This document shows positions 45,474-57,950 of a stretch of DNA of 64,000 nucleotides, piece by piece. The stretch spans positions 21,605,329 to 21,669,328 of the forward strand of contig OX638369.1 of assembly GCA_951812925.1 (NCBI GenBank). The letters are read 5' to 3'. The position numbers and the translations under genes are program-made. The DNA comes from Calliopum simillimum (lineage: Eukaryota > Arthropoda > Insecta > Diptera > Lauxaniidae). Numbering within the stretch: the stretch's first letter is position 1; the number at the start of each line of letters is the position of its first letter. The notes under the pieces are model-generated. The model made no database searches. It was not told where the DNA came from and saw only the letters and a program-made list of their open reading frames with translations.

Positions 45474-45925
45474 GGTCGGCAGACGTATTTTATGTCGTGT
45501 TATTAGTGGCAGATGATAATTTTCTGTCAAATTTTGATGAGTATTATAGGTAAGCGTGCAAAATTTTATCATATTTTTTACACTTACACAATTTCTTTAC
45601 ATGTTTGCATGTTTGGCAGACGTATTACATACCCATTAAGTAGTGGAAGTTTATAGTTTCTTAGACTTTTTGATGATTTCTGTAAATTTTCAAAATATTA
45701 GCGTCGAAATCACATCTTTTTTTAACAAGTTCATGTGGTCGGCAGACGCAGTTCTTATTACGTTAGGAGTGGCAGATGGCCAATTTCATTAATATTTTGA
45801 TGTGCTTAATATTACCTGCCTTTGTACATTTGATACACCGACAAAGTTTTTTTTTTACATGATCGAGTTTTCGGCAGACGCATTTTGTATTACATTATGA
45901 AAGCCAGACGATCATAATAAGTTAC
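45474..45925. repeat. 130-bp degenerate tandem repeat
   Basis: Four copies marked by GGCAGACG at 45478, 45614, 45741 and 45873 (spacing 127-136). Shared following words are TATTACATT-like and AGTGGCAGATG; the later part TGCAAAATTTTATCA and TTTACACTTACACAATTT is also repeated. Confidence 0.7.
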
Positions 45926-46699
45926 ATCTATAATAGTACTATATGCGTGCAAAATATTATCAAACTTTGCACATTTTTTTATATACTTTCACAATTTTAC
46001 TTTTAAAAACCTTAGAAAATTTTATTAAACTTGAATTATTATTATCTTAGAATACCAATGCAATTAGCGTGTAGTGTCCTTAGTCTTGATTTAATTAATA
46101 ATTCTAAGGAATTGGTACATAAAACCTTCGAAAATCGTATGTCAGCACAAATTACATTAAATGTTATTAAAGAAAACCCACAAATGGAATGATCCAATTT
46201 CAATGCAGTAATGCCACAAATCAATACAAATTGAATTATAATTAAATTAATTAAATATACATTGTCAAAATGTCGAAAATGAAGAGTAACAACAATATAT
46301 ACATATACTTATGTGTAATAAATTGCAACAAATTGCTACTAATCTAAGTGTTAAAAGGTATGTAATACCTACGCTTATATAGGGTCATATGCATTTGAAG
46401 AAATAAAAGAGATTTATTTTTATTATTAACTGAAACGGAGCGGCATTGTAAAACTGTTCCCTATATCTTTGAGACATGTGTATGTTCCAAACCTCATCCT
46501 TATCAAAAAGTTTCCAAAATACGATGAATTTCATTTTTGGGGGGCGTGATACCACTCTTCTTTTAAGCATCACATCCTAAATATTGTAATGACAGCTGTT
46601 ACAGATGCAGAGAAATTTTTGTAAGTCTTTATTTTTTATATAAGTGGTGCTACGCCCTATTTGCAAATCACTCCAAATTGAAAGATTGAAGACTATAGG
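45926..46699. other. Non-coding AT-rich DNA
   Basis: No gene recognised. Confidence 0.5.
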
Positions 46700-47055
46700 G
46701 CAGTCAATCTCAAAAACCATTAGACTTATCAATCTAACAATCTATCAATCCTTAATCAATCAATCAATCTCTTGATCAGTCAATCTTCAAAACTTTCCAT
46801 CTAATAATCCTTTTATTTATTAATCTACAATATTATTCTAACGAACTATCAATATATCAATTTTCAATCCATCTTTATGGCAGTCATTTAACAAACTTTC
46901 AATCCATTTATCTATCATTCTGCCTATCTTTCAATCTATTAATCTAGGAATCAATAAATACTTACATTTTTTAATTTATCAATCAATTTATTAACCAGGC
47001 AATCTTCCAAAAAATCAATCTAATAATCCATTAATTTATCAATCGATGAATCCGA
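46700..47055. repeat. Degenerate TCAATCTA repeat, block 1
   Basis: Degenerate copies of an 8-bp word ATCAATCT/ATCTATCA and relatives. Longer phrases such as ATTTATCAATCTATGAATC-like and CTTGATCAGTCAATCTT recur in block 2. Confidence 0.75.
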
Positions 47056-47861
47056 CACCCTGTAATAATATGTAAATATGCAAATGTACAATCATTCATA
47101 TATAATTACAGTACGCTTGTCAGGTAATAAATAATCAATTCAAATTGATTGAGGAAATGGTATCAAAAAATAAAATACACATTTTGAGGATGTTGATCTA
47201 AATGTAGAAATGTTTGTTATCCTTAAATAAATATGCATATCAATATGTTATAAATAGCTAGATGAAATAATAACACAGCATTCTACACAAACTAAAGTAA
47301 ACTAATGCACAATGGATTTTAATTAAAGACTTTAATTCGAAATTTATATCCCATACTTACTTTTTAACACATACAAATACACGCACCACTAACATTTATT
47401 GATATCTTGTTTAACAATTGTTACATTTTCAGCACAATGACTGATTGAAGCATTGATTAGTGAGAATTTGATTGGAAATTTACTGCTTCAATGTCTCACA
47501 GAAACAATAGTCTTTGCTTGGTCTGGCATCGGTTGCATTGTATCCTCAAAAGATCATTTTCAATATTCCTTGCCGGATGTCATTTACTTTGGTATACAAA
47601 AGATTTCGTGGTATTATGCTTCATCGCATTTATACATCATTTTGTGCTTGACATTTCTATTTGTTGTCATTGATGTAAGCAATGCAACTTCCGGTAATGC
47701 ACAAATACACAATTGCAGTTAAGTAAATGCTTGTTACCTATTTGTCAATGTAAATGTATAGGTATTTACACACTGAGATTTATTCCTTGTTATATATTTT
47801 TCCATTTTTGGTACATAAAAAGTAAAATAAAAATATGCAGATAAATCTTATAATCCGCCAA
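47056..47861. other. Spacer between the repeat blocks
   Basis: Unique AT-rich DNA. The 89-residue frame at 47453-47722 is hydrophobic near its C-end but has no known domain, and I see no convincing exon context. Confidence 0.4.
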
Positions 47862-49090
47862 TTTTCAGTCAAAAAATTTCTCAATTCGACGATCTATAGA
47901 CCTTTTATTTCATCAAAATATCAGTAGAACAATGTAGGCTTTCCTCAGCCTATTAACCTCTCAATCAGTGAACTTAAAACTCAATCTTTCTATCAAAATA
48001 TCAATTCTTTAGTCAATTAATCAATCGATCTATGAATCTTTGAATAAATCATTTTGCATTATTGGCTTATGAATCTATTGATTTTTTAGCTCACCAATTT
48101 ATTAATTAAACAAACAAGATATTTTTAATCAAGCAATTTTTTAATTGTGTTCATCTGACAATTTAAGGATCTGCCAATAAGAAGTCAAATTTTCAAACCA
48201 TAAAACTCATCAACCTATCAATCTAACAATCTATCAATCTGTAATCATTCCATCTTTCAATCAAACCATCTCTTAAATAATCAATATTTCAAACTATCAA
48301 TTTAATAATCCATTAATTTATCAATCTATGAATCTAAAAATCTATCAATATACCAATTTGGTAATGCATCAATATGACAATAATTTGACAATCTTACAAT
48401 ACACTTATCTATCATGCTACTAATCGATCAAATTTAAATTCAAAAAATCTATAAATTTTTTATTTTATCAATCTGTTAATCAATATGGCAATCAATCAAT
48501 CAGTCTCTTAATCAGTAAGTCTTTCAAATCACAAAACATATATGTCAATCTTTCAATCTGTAATCAAGTAGTCAATTAATTGATTAATCAATCAAACAAT
48601 CAATCAATCGGTCAGTCTCTTAATCAGTCAATCTTTTAAATCATAAAACCTATCAATATAAAGATCTATTAATCTGTAGCTATCCAGTATTTCAATCAAT
48701 CCATCTTTTAATCAGTCAATCTTCCAAATGAACAATCTAGAATCCATTAAATTATCCATCCATAAATCTCACATTCCATCAATGTATCAATTTTCAATAC
48801 ATCAATATGGCAATCTGCTAATTTAATACATCAATTAATCTATCAATCTTGGATTCAAAAACTATAAATCAGTTTTTCAATCTAACAATCTATCATACAT
48901 CAATATATCAATGTATCAATATATCAATATATCAATATATTAATATATCATTATATCAATATATCAATATACCAATGTATCAATATATCAACACATCAAT
49001 ATATCAATATATTAATATATCAATATGTCAATACATCAATGTATCCAACAATCTATCAATGCCAAGCTATATTTGTATCATTCTGTCAAT
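47862..49090. repeat. Degenerate TCAATCTA repeat, block 2, ending in (ATATCAAT)n
   Basis: The same word family as block 1. Longer units repeat within it: CATCTTTCAATC, CCATCT, CTTTTAATCAGTCAATCTTC, AATCCATTAA-TTATC and ATGAATCT recur at about 48190-48340 and 48610-48790. At 48895-49035 it tightens into a regular 8-bp ATATCAAT array, which yields a Y-I-N-I-S-I frame that is an artefact. Confidence 0.8.
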
Positions 49091-51394
49091 TTATCGAAAC
49101 GTTAGTATTTTTCCATCCGTTTCTTCAAAACTTTCGAGTTTTTTGATAAACCATTTAGGAGCCAATTTGTAAGATATTTTGAAATAATTTCTAACCTCAG
49201 TGTTATATTTTTAAATGCATTGCTTTGGCATTGAAATGTGATACATACCGTTTAACTGCAGAAACTGCTACTTCCAGAATGGCCTGTCTATTTGTGTATG
49301 CCACACTACAAGCATGGAATTACTTTTTGGTTGTCATTTCTGTCATTGAATCTTACCATTTGATGAGTGTCAGAATACCAAAACATATTGCCTCCCCGTT
49401 GTAGTTGTGTGATAATTTTGAATATTGGTGTAGTTGTTGATGTTGTTGCCGCATTGTTGAAATGTTATACCACAAACTGAACAACATTCTATTTAAGTTA
49501 AGTATTAAATAAATTTTACTGCATTGCTTACATATTTCAACAGAATGTTAAGTGAAGTAGCTATGTTAAGTAGAATTTGTATAAGTGAGTACTTAAGTTT
49601 AGATGGTTTTGTTTACGTATCGGTCATGTCACATAATGGCCAATACTAATTAACGTATTTGTGTTGCATGTGTTTAGTAAGACATGATGTGATAGTTTTA
49701 AACTATTAAAATATAGGTAATCATAGCTAATCATATTAAAGTTTTTAGCATATTTTTCCCCTCAACCGAGTTTGTGTTCAAAAAATCCATCAAAAGCTTA
49801 AAATCTCTTGCGAACCGAAATTGTTAATATTGAAAAAAAAGATATTCTACCTTAAAATTGCAATACTCTTTATGCAGTCCTTCCTTTTCATCTGTCAAAA
49901 TAATTTACCCTATCACTTTGGGCAAAACTTGAAAATTGCATCAGAAATAAATTGGGTAACCAGAGCATCCTTAAATCCTAATTGATATTATGCTTATGGC
50001 TAAGGATAAAGCACCATCATTTAAGGATATTCACAAAATGTCTGCAACTGAATAGCAGAATAAACAAAGAGAAAAACCAATGGATAAGTAGACGAATCAA
50101 AATACTTGAATGAATGAAAATAAAGCAAAGATTAAACCAAAAGTTTTCAATTCAACATACAAGTAAACAGATATTACTACATTTAGTAATGCGTATATAT
50201 GTATGCTTTTGATATATGCAAATAAGCATGTGTACACATAATCCCATACATACATGCCTGTGTTCGCAGACATTAATCTTCTTGCAAATCGACAGTTATT
50301 GCAAAGTAAATTGCATTTTGGGAATTCGTAGCACTGTTTTATGGTATGAAAATGTAGCAGTTGATGCAAACTGCATATTTGCTGTATGAATGCATTTGCG
50401 TATATGTGTGTGTAAAGATTTTTATGAAAATATACATTTTTTTTTTAATTCAACTACCAGAGTAATTTTGGAACTCGAGTGAATGGTTTAAGTTTGAGCA
50501 CCATACCCTTAAAAATCAATATATTAGCTGGATAATTATTCTAATCTGAAAATCTCACTACATTCTGTTTTAAAAAGAATTATGCATAGTAAAAATTTAT
50601 TTAAAATCCATAAATCTATGCTGTTCCAAGATCGAATTATGTCCACGACTTGTTTGTATGCTTTCGCTTAACTCAACTAAAAATGTATCTCCATTAAAAT
50701 AAAAATCGACTTTATGTAGCCATTTTTCGGGCAAAATTGGAATTTTCTTCATGATTCTCGCTTGTCTTTGCATAGTTTTGTCTTTATTTTAGAATTTATA
50801 TCTCAATATGATGGTTCTTCAAAAGAATTGTTCATACACAAGTTTTAATAGAATTGCTCATAATGCATACATGGCAGATATGCCCTTCTCTATGACTAAA
50901 CTAAGTACTAAAGTATGTCCTCTTATTGTTCAGAAATCACACTCTCAATGATGCAGCAATAATTTACACTTGTTAGTTAGCCTCATTTACACCCCATTAT
51001 ACAAAACGTTTTGTAGTGTTAATGTTTACTTACATAAGTGTAAATCTACTTGTAATTGGAGGAAGTTCAAGTGTGAAAACACTTTAATATGACCCAATCT
51101 TAGGACAACTACACACATATGAGCTTGAAAGCAAACGAACATTAAAGGGGGAAAAAATATTGCATAGAACAAAAATAAAATTTGGCAAGAAAACAAACAA
51201 AAGCAACTACTTAGTTTGTATTTATTTGTGGAAAATATTTTCTACCTAAGCTCAAAAAGCTTTTATACTATATATCGCCGGGTTAAAAAGACTACTAGAC
51301 ATCAACATTGTTATTGCTATGCGAAGAACGCTTTCGTAGTTTTTTGAAATTCGTGTTTTGTATGAGATTTTGAAGCTTTCTGCATTTTATTTGT
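49091..51394. other. Non-coding DNA
   Basis: No gene, RNA or repeat recognised in 2.3 kb; the sequence is AT-rich and looks unique. Frames are short and have no family signature. Confidence 0.5.
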
Positions 51395-51876
51395 TATAGG
51401 GTAAGGGAGTGAAATATGGACCACCCATCTTTCTTTTTTAAATAAAACCGTCGTCCAGTAAAGGAAACAATTTACCTTTATTCTGATTCACTTTTAGATA
51501 AATATCTCATCAGGATAAAGAAAAAAAATTAAAAAACTGTAAATACTCAAAATGAAGATAAAAAAGAGTGTAGTGTAATATGGACCATATAGTCCATTTG
51601 GTACAGAAGTTGCATATAAAAATGTCACTTACACATTCGGCACATTTTTCATGACTCCAAGAACGTTAGATTACACATTCAACCCAAAATTCGCCACGTC
51701 GATCTTCTGAGTAAAGGGTGTTACATTATATGCATTTTTTATCATTTTTATACCCTACACCCAGGGTATATTCACTTTGTCCTTCCGTTTGTTACGCAGA
51801 GAAGGAGGCGTGGCAGGTATAGAAAAGTATATATATTCTTGATCAGCGTCACCTCCTGAGTCGATATAGCCATTTC

Positions 51877-51908
51877 CGTCTGTCTGGCTGGCTGGTTGGC
51901 TGGCTGGT

Positions 51909-51962
<54 letters not shown>
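51877..51962. repeat. (TGGC)n microsatellite in mini-me
   Basis: GTCTGTC followed by about 18 TGGC units with two TGGT variants. Glutamine/proline/serine/alanine repeats predicted from it on the - strand are artefacts. Confidence 0.95.
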
Positions 51963-52169
51963 TGTGTTGAAATACACTTTTTGGGAAAACTGAGCAAGAT
52001 ATTTCAATGAAATTTGGTACACTGCCTCCGTCGTCAAAGATAGCTCGGGGGATTGAAAATGAGCGAAATCGGTCAACGGACACGCCTACCGCCCATACAA
52101 AAAATATATTCAAAATGCAATTTTAGGAGTATTTTTCACGACAATGCAACCAAAATACGCATAAATACT

Positions 52170-52800
52170 AAGAATTGTTAGAGCAAGCTTTGAAAAAAAA
52201 CTGAGCAAATTCGGACAAGAGGGCGTGGCACCTCCCATATAAGCAAAAGCTTCAAAACGCTATACTGAAAGGGTTTTTTGAGATATTAGAGCCAAATTTG
52301 ACTCAGACACTAAAAATCATAAATGAAAGCTCTCAACAAAAATTGGGTGAAATCGGACAAGAGGGCGTGGCACCTCCCATATGAGCAAAAAATTCCAAAT
52401 GCTATACTGAAAGAGTTTTTTGAGATAATCCAACAAAACTTCACTCAAATACTAAAGACTATAAATGCACGCTCTAAGCTAAAACTAGATGAACTCGGAC
52501 AAGAGGGCGTGGCACCTCCGATATAAGCAATAACTTCAAAACACTACACTGAAAACGTTTTTCACTCAGACACTAAAATCTATAAATGCAAGCTCTGAAC
52601 AAAAACTGGGTGAACTCGGACAAGAGGGCGTGGCACCTCCCATATAAGCGAAAGTTTCTAAACGCTAAACTGAAAGGTTTTTTTAAGAAAACCTAACCGA
52701 ATTTTACTCAAACACTCAGAACAGTAAATGCAAGCTCTACGCAAAATCAAGGTGAGCTCGGAGGCGAGGGCGTGGCACTTCCCATATAAGCAATTTGTTC
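52170..52800. repeat. 121-142-bp tandem repeat in mini-me
   Basis: Five copies marked by GAGGGCGTGGCACCTCCCAT or variants at about 52219, 52361, 52503, 52624 and 52766. Each includes CTGAAAG, TTTTTTGAGATA and AAATGCAAGCTCT-like words. Confidence 0.85.
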
Positions 52801-52902
52801 TTATACTCTCCTAATAATATACTTGAAATGCAGTGTAGGGTATTTAGTTTTTGGCCAGGCCAATGATACCAACCTTACTAGTTTTCCTTTGTAGTTAACG
52901 AA

Positions 52903-53130
52903 TTACATATAATGACCATCAGACTCGTCATGAAAACTGCAACTAGATTCCCCATCTGAAAAAGGAGATAAATACATTTGTTTTTGAGGCCTTTTTCTTT
53001 GGTGGTCCATATTACCCACAGCACGTGATGGTGAAATTAATGGTTTTTTATCAAAAGCTCTTTTGGTTAATGAACTTATTTGTGATAATAAATTATAAAT
53101 GGTATTCACTGACTTAATATAATTAACCAT
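52903..53130 (-). pseudogene. Possible C-terminal remnant of a transposase
   Basis: 75 codons on the - strand from ATG at 53130. It begins MVNYIKSVNTIYNLLSQISS, then RAFDKKPLISPSRAV, KRPQKQMYLSPFSDGES and a serine/acid-rich end DESDGHYM. Pogo/Tigger-type transposases of insects often end in such a basic stretch followed by a Ser/Asp/Glu-rich tail, and the frame sits at the end of a TA-type element. There is no DDE or helix-turn-helix part, so this assignment is an inference. Confidence 0.3.
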
Positions 53131-53389
53131 TTATTTAAAAACGCGATATCTTTAAAGTGAAATAATGAAATATAATCACTAGGAAAAAATTATCACTGAT
53201 CTTTTTTTTAGAAAAATCAACTTTACAGAAACATGCGACTTCACCGATCGCGAAAATCGCCCTATTATAAGCTTTAGGTATTAGCGTTAAGTTTGAACAT
53301 GAATAACGGTAAATCCTATGTATGCAGTGGGAAGTAACCGTGTGGTCCATATTACAAACATAGTCCATATTTCCCTCCCTTACCCTATA

Positions 53390-53537
53390 AAATAGGATCG
53401 GGACTGCAGTTCAAAAAACCGACTAGACTGAAGTGTAAGCCATTTTTTTTCATGTTTCTGTATACTTAACTCAAAATATCAAAAAATCTAGATGTCTAGT
53501 TTTAATTTTAACTCGACGATATGACAACTTTGTTACG
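53390..53537. other. Spacer
   Basis: Nothing recognised. Confidence 0.5.
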
Positions 53538-54549
53538 AACCTTTCTGCAGCGGTTTTGCCTCCTGGGTGGCCAGGAGCTTGGTTTTGAAAATGTTTAAAA
53601 GAAAAGGACAGCATCTTGGTGAAATGCAAAATCACGGGTTGGAGTTTTTATAATTTGCGTCATGTTTATTTCTTTATGCGGTTTCTCTCAACATACTTAT
53701 AATAATATAATAAATAAAACACGCCTCTCTTCTCTCCACCACTCTTTGTCCCATTCGCAGCTAGCCCTGGCCTAGTTGAGTGTAGTAGTAGTTAGCTGCC
53801 TCTCCCCAAATACTGAATGCCTTCCCTTGAACGCGTACTCTTTAGCCGTGAATAGTTCATATAGTATAGAGCTGCTCACATCTAACGCAATCAATGGTAT
53901 TCTCTTGAACGCGTACTCTGTAGTCGGGAGTAGCTGATATAGTATCGGGCTGCTCACAGCTAACGCAATGGTATTCTCTTGAACACATATTCAATTGTTG
54001 TGAGTAGCTGATATAGTATCGGGCTGCTGATATTGTGAGTAGCTGATTTACTATCGGGCTTCTCGTTTGTGCGAGCCCTCACCCTTGTGCTAACCACAGG
54101 AAACTGATTTATTATCGGGCTACGTGTATTTAGTGCAGCGGTGTCTACGCTACTACGCTTTACTACTGCTTATTACAACTACTTTAAATCAGCAAATACA
54201 TGGTTTCCTTCTTGGTTGCTGCTTACCGCTTTGTCTGCTACTTTTGCTTGCTGCTGCTGCTACAGTTGTTCACCGGTTGCCGGCCACGCAAAGACTGTGC
54301 GTCTTGTTTAGTTCATGTGATGGGGATTTCACTTTTAACTAAAACTATGGTTATCTTTCATAGCTAACTACTTAATTACGACAATAAATCATTATTTTAA
54401 TTAATAGTAATTAAAATAAATACATTTCGTTTGTAATTCAAAAATATTCAACTACTTATATATAAATAAAAATATAATATTGTATAAAAATATGCAGGTT
54501 ATACTAAGCGATGATTTGTAGGAGGCAAAAACGGCTCCGCAAACTTTCC
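53538..54549. repeat. Unclassified repeat region with weak inverted ends
   Basis: CCTTTCTGCAGCGGTTTTGC at 53540 and GGAGGCAAAAACGGCTCCGC at 54521 are partial complements. Less AT-rich than the surroundings. The start TGTTACGAAC is the kind of sequence LTRs begin with, but I find no matching end or target duplication. Contains the 75-77-bp tandem repeat below. No protein recognised; the 72-residue frame at 54124-54342 is Leu/Cys-rich without a domain. Confidence 0.4.
53810..54120. repeat. 75-77-bp tandem repeat
   Basis: Copies start near 53827, 53904 and 53979 with TTGAACGCGTACTC or TTGAACACATATTC. Each includes GTAGCTGATATAGTATCGGG, CTGCTCACAGCTAACGCAAT. Shorter pieces of it (GAGTAGCTGATTTACTATCG) continue to about 54120. 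Confidence 0.8.
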
Positions 54550-56827
54550 TCCTCACAGCTTGCTTTTTATTAATATATCCAACAGATTTGTTTTAAAAGA
54601 AGCTTATTTACATAAGTTAACACATTGCACATTTCAATAATTTAAAATGTGCTGAGTAAAGTATACTGGCCCGATCAGTGTTGCTGTTTTCCAAAAAGAT
54701 TGTTTTTCAAGGCGTGGATTCACTTCAACTGATCTGTGGAGAGAACGGTTAGTCGGAGTTGGAGCATTGGAAAACTTCCAACTATGCAAGGAGAGTAAAG
54801 CGAAGTGAAGTGAGGTGAATCAGATAAAAAGTTTAGGCTTTTCAGGCAGAGCTAAGCAGATGAAATATTCCAGATTTTTAGCTTATTCGAAATCCGAAAT
54901 ATTATTTGAAAAGTATATCTTTAAAGAGAAGCCATGTCCGACATGAAACGTCCGAGCTAATGATAAAGTGAACTATGACACCACTTTTAAATATATGAAA
55001 GGATTGTTTGCAAAATTCAGAAAATAATGGTGTAAATAGAATGTCCGACATGCAGAATTCTAAATTCTAATTCTAATATATGTAATCTAATTTGAAGTAT
55101 CACCTGGTTTGCTGAAAATTTTTTCTGCATCATTTACTGAATTTGTATTTCATTTCAACTCAGTGGCTTTAGTGCTCATACCTAACAGAAAAAAAAAACA
55201 CACAATTCCTCAGAAAAACAAAACGTGCTCCTTGATTAAAGATGGATATTGAGATATTGCATATCACTTGTTATACAAAACATTTCATTAATTATTTTCA
55301 AGAAAATAAAAAACTCAAGAAAAAAATAAAGAACTCAGTGGGCGCTTAAATTGCATTAAAAATTAATTAATCTATCGGAAAGAAAAAGATTTTGCGAAAA
55401 AAACAGCAAAAAAATTGTTTAAATCACAAAGGAATTGTAAATGAAGTAGAAAAGTTCAGCGTTTAAAAATTCTACTTGAAGACAATTAAACACAAAAAAA
55501 AAAAAAATAAAAAATTAAGAAAAAATAAATATCCTTGTTTTTGCTTTTGCTCGCTCTTTCCTATTTTATTTTAGCAATTTTTGATACCCAATTAAGGATG
55601 CAAATTAAAGCCCCATTGGGAATGGCACAGTTTGTTAATGGAGTGGGGCAAGGAGGCGGGGTAAGACGACGCTTAGCGCGAAATTGCAGTGCAATAAAAC
55701 AGGAAATGAAATATATCAAAAAAATTTAAAACAAAAAGAATTCTAAATGATTTATTCCTCAGAGAAAATAAGAAAAAAAAAAAGATTTTTTCGTTTTCTT
55801 TTCGTTTTGCCGTAGGAGTTTAATTTTAATCCAATTAGTGTCTTACTTTCGGTCAGCTTATTTTTTCCTCGTGTTTTTGGCTGTTTTTTTTTTTTTTTTT
55901 TTTTTTCGTAAATGCCTATTACTGTAGATGTAATATGAATTCATTATTTAATATTATCTACATTTCGATGACCGAGTTTTGCTCTTTTGTATTTTTGTTT
56001 AATTAAATTTTTGCTTGACAAATTGATATTATTTACTGTTTTCAATTTTTGGATTTAATACTGTCTTAAAATATTACCCTTATTTTTATATGAAACAAAT
56101 TTGGAAAAAAAATTTTAATTTAAACAGGGAAAACTTATTCGTACTAGGTACATGAGAAAGCTTCATAAAAATTCGATAAACGAATAGATGGAATTCATAC
56201 TCGGAAGGAAGATACATCTAAAAATTTTTAGAAAATTCTTATGTTTACAAAAGACAGTCATTCTTCTCCAAAAGAAACCTTCTCCGAAAGAAAGGAAAGA
56301 CAAAAAAAAAACCTGTAGAGTCAACTGAATTACTTTTGACATCGGGGTACATTTGACTTTGGCATTTTCGGTATGCCTCATTAAAAAGTGTTTTACTGAT
56401 TGGTGGAGAATTTTCTCAATCCATTTTTCCCGAAGTTTTGTATATTTTTCCAAAGCATTTATATTTTTTCCAAAGTATATATTCCCAGAGTATAGTTTTC
56501 CAAAAACCATAAAGTGAATAATCGAATTTTTTAAAAATTGGTAAAAATTTAATATTTGACATACGCATGATTGTAGTGAAATAATTTTCTGAAATTCCGA
56601 AAATTTTCAAGATGGCGGCCATACGAAGTTCAATCCCACTTTTGGATACTCACATATTTGAAAATACTAAGCTATTTAGCCGATTTCAATTAAATTTTCA
56701 GAGTTAGTGTATAAAAGTATGAACTTTTGTAAAAAAGAAAAATGAAATGAAAAAAAAAAAAAAAAAATATTAAATTTTATTTCAGTTACTTTCCGATCCT
56801 TAAAATTTTCGTATCTTTTAGCGTTAC
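54550..56827. other. Non-coding AT-rich DNA
   Basis: No gene recognised. Homopolymer runs at about 55494-55507, 55885-55907 and 56752-56768. The 115-residue - strand frame at 56163-56510 has no known domain. Confidence 0.5.
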
Positions 56828-57446
56828 CATCCCGACTAGAAAAAAGTTCAGGTTGACATCCGATTTGGATCCAGCTTGCCTGAAGAATGATCAGAAACTA
56901 GTCAGGAACGTCACACCTCATATGAAATGGACCTGATCCGGATCCCATAAAGTTTTCAGGAATGGATCAGAATATTTCAGGTCCAATTTCAGAAAAGTAA
57001 TACTTTTATTATTGAGGATCGGATCACATCCATATAAACGCTTTCCTAAAACATTTTGTAGCATTTGTTATGATATAAACATGATGACCACCTAAAATAT
57101 ATCTTTCTGTTGTCGTTTTGATATTTAATACTTATTTAGTACTGCAAATTTAATGCGATACTGATTTAAAGAACGCACTTGGACCGTATTAAGATTTTTG
57201 GTATAAGATCCTGATGAGGAACTGATCAGATGTCCATATTAATCCTTTAACGACTAAAGGCAAGTTAATTTGCCAGAACCCCATTTGCTTGAATGAAAGT
57301 TTTATTAACTCCCATTACCTCGATTTTGTCGTGTTTTATTTTGAAATTCTTTCGCGTATTTAGACCTGGTCGTTGAAGGGTTAATGAATACCTGATCCAC
57401 ATCTGATCCTATTACGGAATTCCTGAACTAATTTTTTGTCGGGATG
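56828..57446. mobile_element. 0.6-kb TIR element
   Basis: The ends are CATCCCGACTAGAAAAAAGT and, read inward from the right, CATCCCGACAAAAAATTAGT, both followed by TCAGG. GGATCAG/CTGATCC-type words recur throughout in both orientations (for example 56933, 56955, 57210, 57223, 57402). Flanks TTAC and TTAT are similar. A TTAA MITE is nested in it at 57243-57380. Confidence 0.7.
57243..57380. mobile_element. 138-bp TTAA MITE (piggyBac-type)
   Basis: Exact TTAA on both sides (57239-57242 and 57381-57384). The ends are TCCTTTAACGACTA and, read inward from the right, CCCTTCAACGACCA. Just inside the left end is the near palindrome GGCAAGTTAATTTGCC. It lies inside the TIR element at 56828-57446. Confidence 0.75.
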
Positions 57447-57700
57447 TTATGAAATTTCATAGTTGTGCTTATCACGAGTCTTTTGTGCAAGCGCGCTACC
57501 ATATTGGGTCACCATGAGTGTGAACGGCTGTTAAATGGCTTTTTTGCCGAATTTCAATGATAATTAGTAGTCAATTGAGTTTTAATGTCGAAAATTTATT
57601 TTCAGATTCTTATGCTAAGCCCTGAATGGCTCTTTTTTGCGTTGATTGCTCCCTTGGTAATTTACAATTACGACGAAACAGACTGAGCTAGATGCATTAA
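57447..57700. other. Spacer
   Basis: Nothing recognised. Confidence 0.5.
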
Positions 57701-57950
57701 CTTTTTCAAGAACAACGGGACATATATGTCCCATTTGAATTTTTCAGTGTCAGACCCATATTTCTTTTGCAATTGGAGCCAGATAGGTCTTTGTCGATAG
57801 AGAATAGATATATAGATATTCAAGTGTGTCAAAAAAATTGAGCTTTATATCCTCAGGACATCACAGGGTAATCCCAAATCCAGAAAATTGTGTTTTTTTT
57901 TAAACCAATTTTTAGTAGATTTCATCTCGAATCCCGTTGGTCGTTAAAAG
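57701..57950. mobile_element. 250-bp TTAA-type MITE
   Basis: TTAA (57697-57700) on the left and TAAA (57951-57954) on the right. The ends are CTTTTTCAAGAACAACGGGA and, read inward from the right, CTTTTAACGACCAACGGGAT. Next to the left end is the perfect palindrome GGGACATATATGTCCC. Same structure as the elements at 5131 and 57243. Confidence 0.6.

Larger units (their letters stand above)
51751..52842. mobile_element. mini-me-type element
   Basis: The ends TACCCTACAC (51751-51760) and GTGTAGGGTA (52833-52842) are exact inverted repeats. Inside are a TA run (51828-51836), the conserved core CTTGATCAGCGTCACC, CCTGAGTCGATATAGCC (51838-51871), and then a GTCTGTC/TGGC microsatellite. TA run, core and GTCY run in this order define the dipteran mini-me elements. 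The rest is five copies of a 121-142-bp unit. Confidence 0.75.
51395..53389. mobile_element. 2.0-kb TA-type TIR element with repeated ATATGGACC words
   Basis: The ends are TATAGGGTAAGGGAGTGAAA and, read inward from the right, TATAGGGTAAGGGAGGGAAA, each followed by TATGGAC. The word ATATGGACCA or its complement occurs at 51413, 51582, 51590 (inverted), 53008, 53344 and 53361. If the ends are taken as TAGGG, a TA duplication is possible but cannot be told from the ends. A mini-me element is nested at 51751-52842. A serine/acid-rich frame lies near the right end. This structure suggests a pogo-like non-autonomous or decayed element. Confidence 0.7.

Noticed and set aside
47453..47722. 89-residue frame with a hydrophobic C-terminal part
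   Set aside because: No known domain and no convincing exon context; could be chance.
48849..49172. 107-residue frame with Y-I-N-I-S repeats
   Set aside because: Translation of the (ATATCAAT)n array.
51755..52113. Frames with a Q-P-A-S repeat
   Set aside because: Translation of the TGGC microsatellite of the mini-me element in three frames.
53531..54560. Solo LTR beginning TGTTACGAAC
   Set aside because: No matching CA end with target duplication and no primer-binding site found.
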